DNA from: Plutella xylostella | Lineage: Eukaryota; Arthropoda; Insecta; Lepidoptera; Plutellidae | DNA: 64,000 nucleotides | Direction: 5' to 3' | NCBI RefSeq assembly: GCF_932276165.1 | Contig: NC_063999.1 | Location: forward strand, 8,372,501 to 8,436,500 | Part shown: positions 62,769 through 64,000 of the stretch, in pieces | Position numbering within the stretch: the stretch's first letter is position 1 | How the letters are laid out: the number at the start of each line of letters is the position of its first letter | Notes under the pieces: model-generated | Told to the model about the DNA's origin: nothing | Seen by the model: the letters and a program-made list of their open reading frames with translations, nothing else | Database searches by the model: none | Translations under genes and position numbers: made by a program

Positions 62769-64000
62769 TCAGATTTGATTCTGATTGTCTTCTATAGGCA
62801 AAAGACAAACCTTACCTATACTAGTACGCATTACTGTGCCTTTTGGTGTGATGACAGTTAAGGCCCTTACCTTCCCATCTGCACCAGGGAATGTCTCCAC
62901 CACACGAGCCATAGGCCAAACCAAAGGAGGGGCATTATCTTTTCGTAAGATGACCAACATACCCTTTGATATGTTAGGTAGTGGCTTACGCCATTTAGGC
63001 CTACTCTGAAGTTGCATGAGGTACTCTCTAGACCATGATTTCCAGAAACATTGAGTCATGTGACTGCACTGTTTCCAAAATTTTAAACGGTTGATTGGTA
63101 TGTTACTGATATTAGGTTCAGGAACAGTGCTCAAGGTGGCACCTGTAAGGAAGTGGCCGGGTGTTATGTAAGACATATTATTAAAGTCAGCTGTTTGTAA
63201 AGACAACAGTGGTCTTGAATTCAAAATTCCCTCTATTTGTATAACAACTGAATTTAACTCCTCATAAGTTAATATTTGATTACCCACCACTCTTTTAATG
63301 TGTCCTTTGGCACTTTTAATTCCGGCTTCCCAAAGGCCTCCAAACACTGGTGAATAGCTTGGAATGAAGCTAAAATCTATGCCTGCACTAGTAGTAAAAT
63401 CAAGAATCAGGTCTTGGTGCTGTTGATTAGCTTGTAACTTATACAATCCGTTTAATTCGTTATTCGCGCCTTTAAAGGTCGAAGCATTGTCACAATATAT
63501 AACAGAGGGCTTATTACGCCTAGCTATAAATCTTTTCAGACACTGCAAAAAACATTCAGTTGTTAAACTAGATGCAAGTTCAATATGAATTGCCTTTGTG
63601 GCAAAACAGACAAACAATAATATGTATGCCTTGTACGTAAGAGCTTTTCTTATACGATGCATTTTGACTATGAATGGACCTCCAAAATCAATGCCTACCT
63701 TTTCAAAACACCTACTTGGGTTGACTCGGTCTGGAGGCAGAGATCCCATCAGCTGCTCTGACGTTTTTGCCTTCAATTTGAAACATATGAGACATTTGTG
63801 TACTACATGCTTAATTTCCCTTAAGCCGTTTACTATATGGTATCTTTGGCTCAAGGAAGCGTACATCAATTTTTGACCTGCATGCATCAAAGTTTTATGC
63901 TCATTTTCAATAATTAGATGGGTTATATTAGATTTTTTGGCTAATATGATTGGGTGTTTTTGATAGTAAGGTAGGTCAGCATGTTGTAACCTTCCACCTA
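62769..64000 (-). CDS. Pao/BEL retrotransposon Pol, integrase part (runs off window)
   Basis: The frame is open from the window end at 64000 (GGRLQHADLPYYQKHPIILA) to a stop at 62769. It shows the integrase zinc module (H.. in IIENEHKTLMHAGQ, then CLICFKLKAK), and the catalytic core with KVGIDFGGPF, IYCDNASTFKGA and GGLWEAGIKSAKGHIKR (D, D, E). The BEL/Pao-specific C-terminal region follows: NSRPLLSL, ITPGHFLTGATLS, FWKSWSREYLMQLQSRPKW, GMLVILRKDNAPPLVWPMAR and VVETFPGADGKVRALTVITP (DUF5641 type). Protease, RT and RNase H would lie beyond 64000. There is no stop or frameshift in the visible 410 codons, so the element may be intact. Confidence 0.92.
   Translation of the reverse strand, partial: GGRLQHADLPYYQKHPIILAKKSNITHLIIENEHKTLMHAGQKLMYASLSQRYHIVNGLREIKHVVHKCLICFKLKAKTSEQLMGSLPPDRVNPSRCFEKVGIDFGGPFIVKMHRIRKALTYKAYILLFVCFATKAIHIELASSLTTECFLQCLKRFIARRNKPSVIYCDNASTFKGANNELNGLYKLQANQQHQDLILDFTTSAGIDFSFIPSYSPVFGGLWEAGIKSAKGHIKRVVGNQILTYEELNSVVIQIEGILNSRPLLSLQTADFNNMSYITPGHFLTGATLSTVPEPNISNIPINRLKFWKQCSHMTQCFWKSWSREYLMQLQSRPKWRKPLPNISKGMLVILRKDNAPPLVWPMARVVETFPGADGKVRALTVITPKGTVMRTSIGKVCLLPIEDNQNQI

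Overview
The window looks like nuclear DNA from a moth or butterfly (Lepidoptera). It is AT-rich and holds four short-repeat families typical of that order: three tRNA-headed SINEs and one 5S rRNA-headed SINE. It also has small Helitron-type elements with a TAATATTATAAATGCG-type 5' end and a CTAG-type 3' end, Jockey/CR1-type and RTE-type retroposons, a CsRn1-clade Gypsy element, a Pao/BEL element and many TIR-bounded MITEs. I found no host protein-coding exon and no free-standing RNA gene, so this is probably a repeat-rich intergenic block or a large intron. Every recognisable coding region belongs to a mobile element.

Layout. 0-10 kb: SINEs, MITEs, a foldback repeat, retroposon 3' ends and a Helitron. 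10.5-13 kb: a 5'-truncated non-LTR element (minus) with a long 3' UTR and a TAAAA tail. 13.2-15 kb: a broken Tc1/mariner-type transposase, a SINE and a second Helitron copy. 15.1-18.8 kb: a non-LTR element (minus) with ORF1, a hydrophobic middle ORF and an ORF2 cut off before its YADD box. 20.0-21.0 kb: a 1-kb palindrome made of two 3' ends of a Tc1-like transposon. 21.5-22.1 kb: a MITE and a 5S-derived SINE. 25.5-34.0 kb: a second ORF1/ORF2 non-LTR element (plus), split in ORF2 by an apparently intact 4.78-kb CsRn1-type Gypsy element (minus) with LTRs I read as identical and a 4-bp target duplication. 34.1-34.75 kb: four 170-bp tandem repeats. 35.0-43.95 kb: two head-to-tail copies of a 4.5-kb noncoding, Helitron-like unit packed with internal repeat arrays, including 13 spaced copies of a 17-bp GCCGAGCGNAGCGAGGC motif. 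44.2-46.3 kb: a 5'-truncated non-LTR element with a TGTCTA tail. 46.3-47.1 kb: a second foldback repeat. 49.8-52.47 kb: a 2.67-kb noncoding element with 27-bp TIRs, about ten copies of a TACCTCGGTATAAGG-type motif and 17-bp flanking direct repeats; I do not recognise its family. 53-58.7 kb: SINE, MITEs, RTE fragment and Helitron. 59.2-61.7 kb: a Jockey-type ORF2 fragment (minus) interrupted by a 0.6-kb repeat. 62.8-64 kb: the 3' part of a Pao/BEL pol gene (minus), running off the window.

The genes do not form a pathway. The nesting gives a relative history: the 25.5-34 kb non-LTR element came before the Gypsy insertion, the 4.5-kb duplication or its parent came before the SINE in its second copy, and the Jockey element at 59-61 kb came before its 0.6-kb insertion. 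The parts most worth following up are the tandem 4.5-kb array, the 2.67-kb TIR element and the Gypsy-split retroposon.
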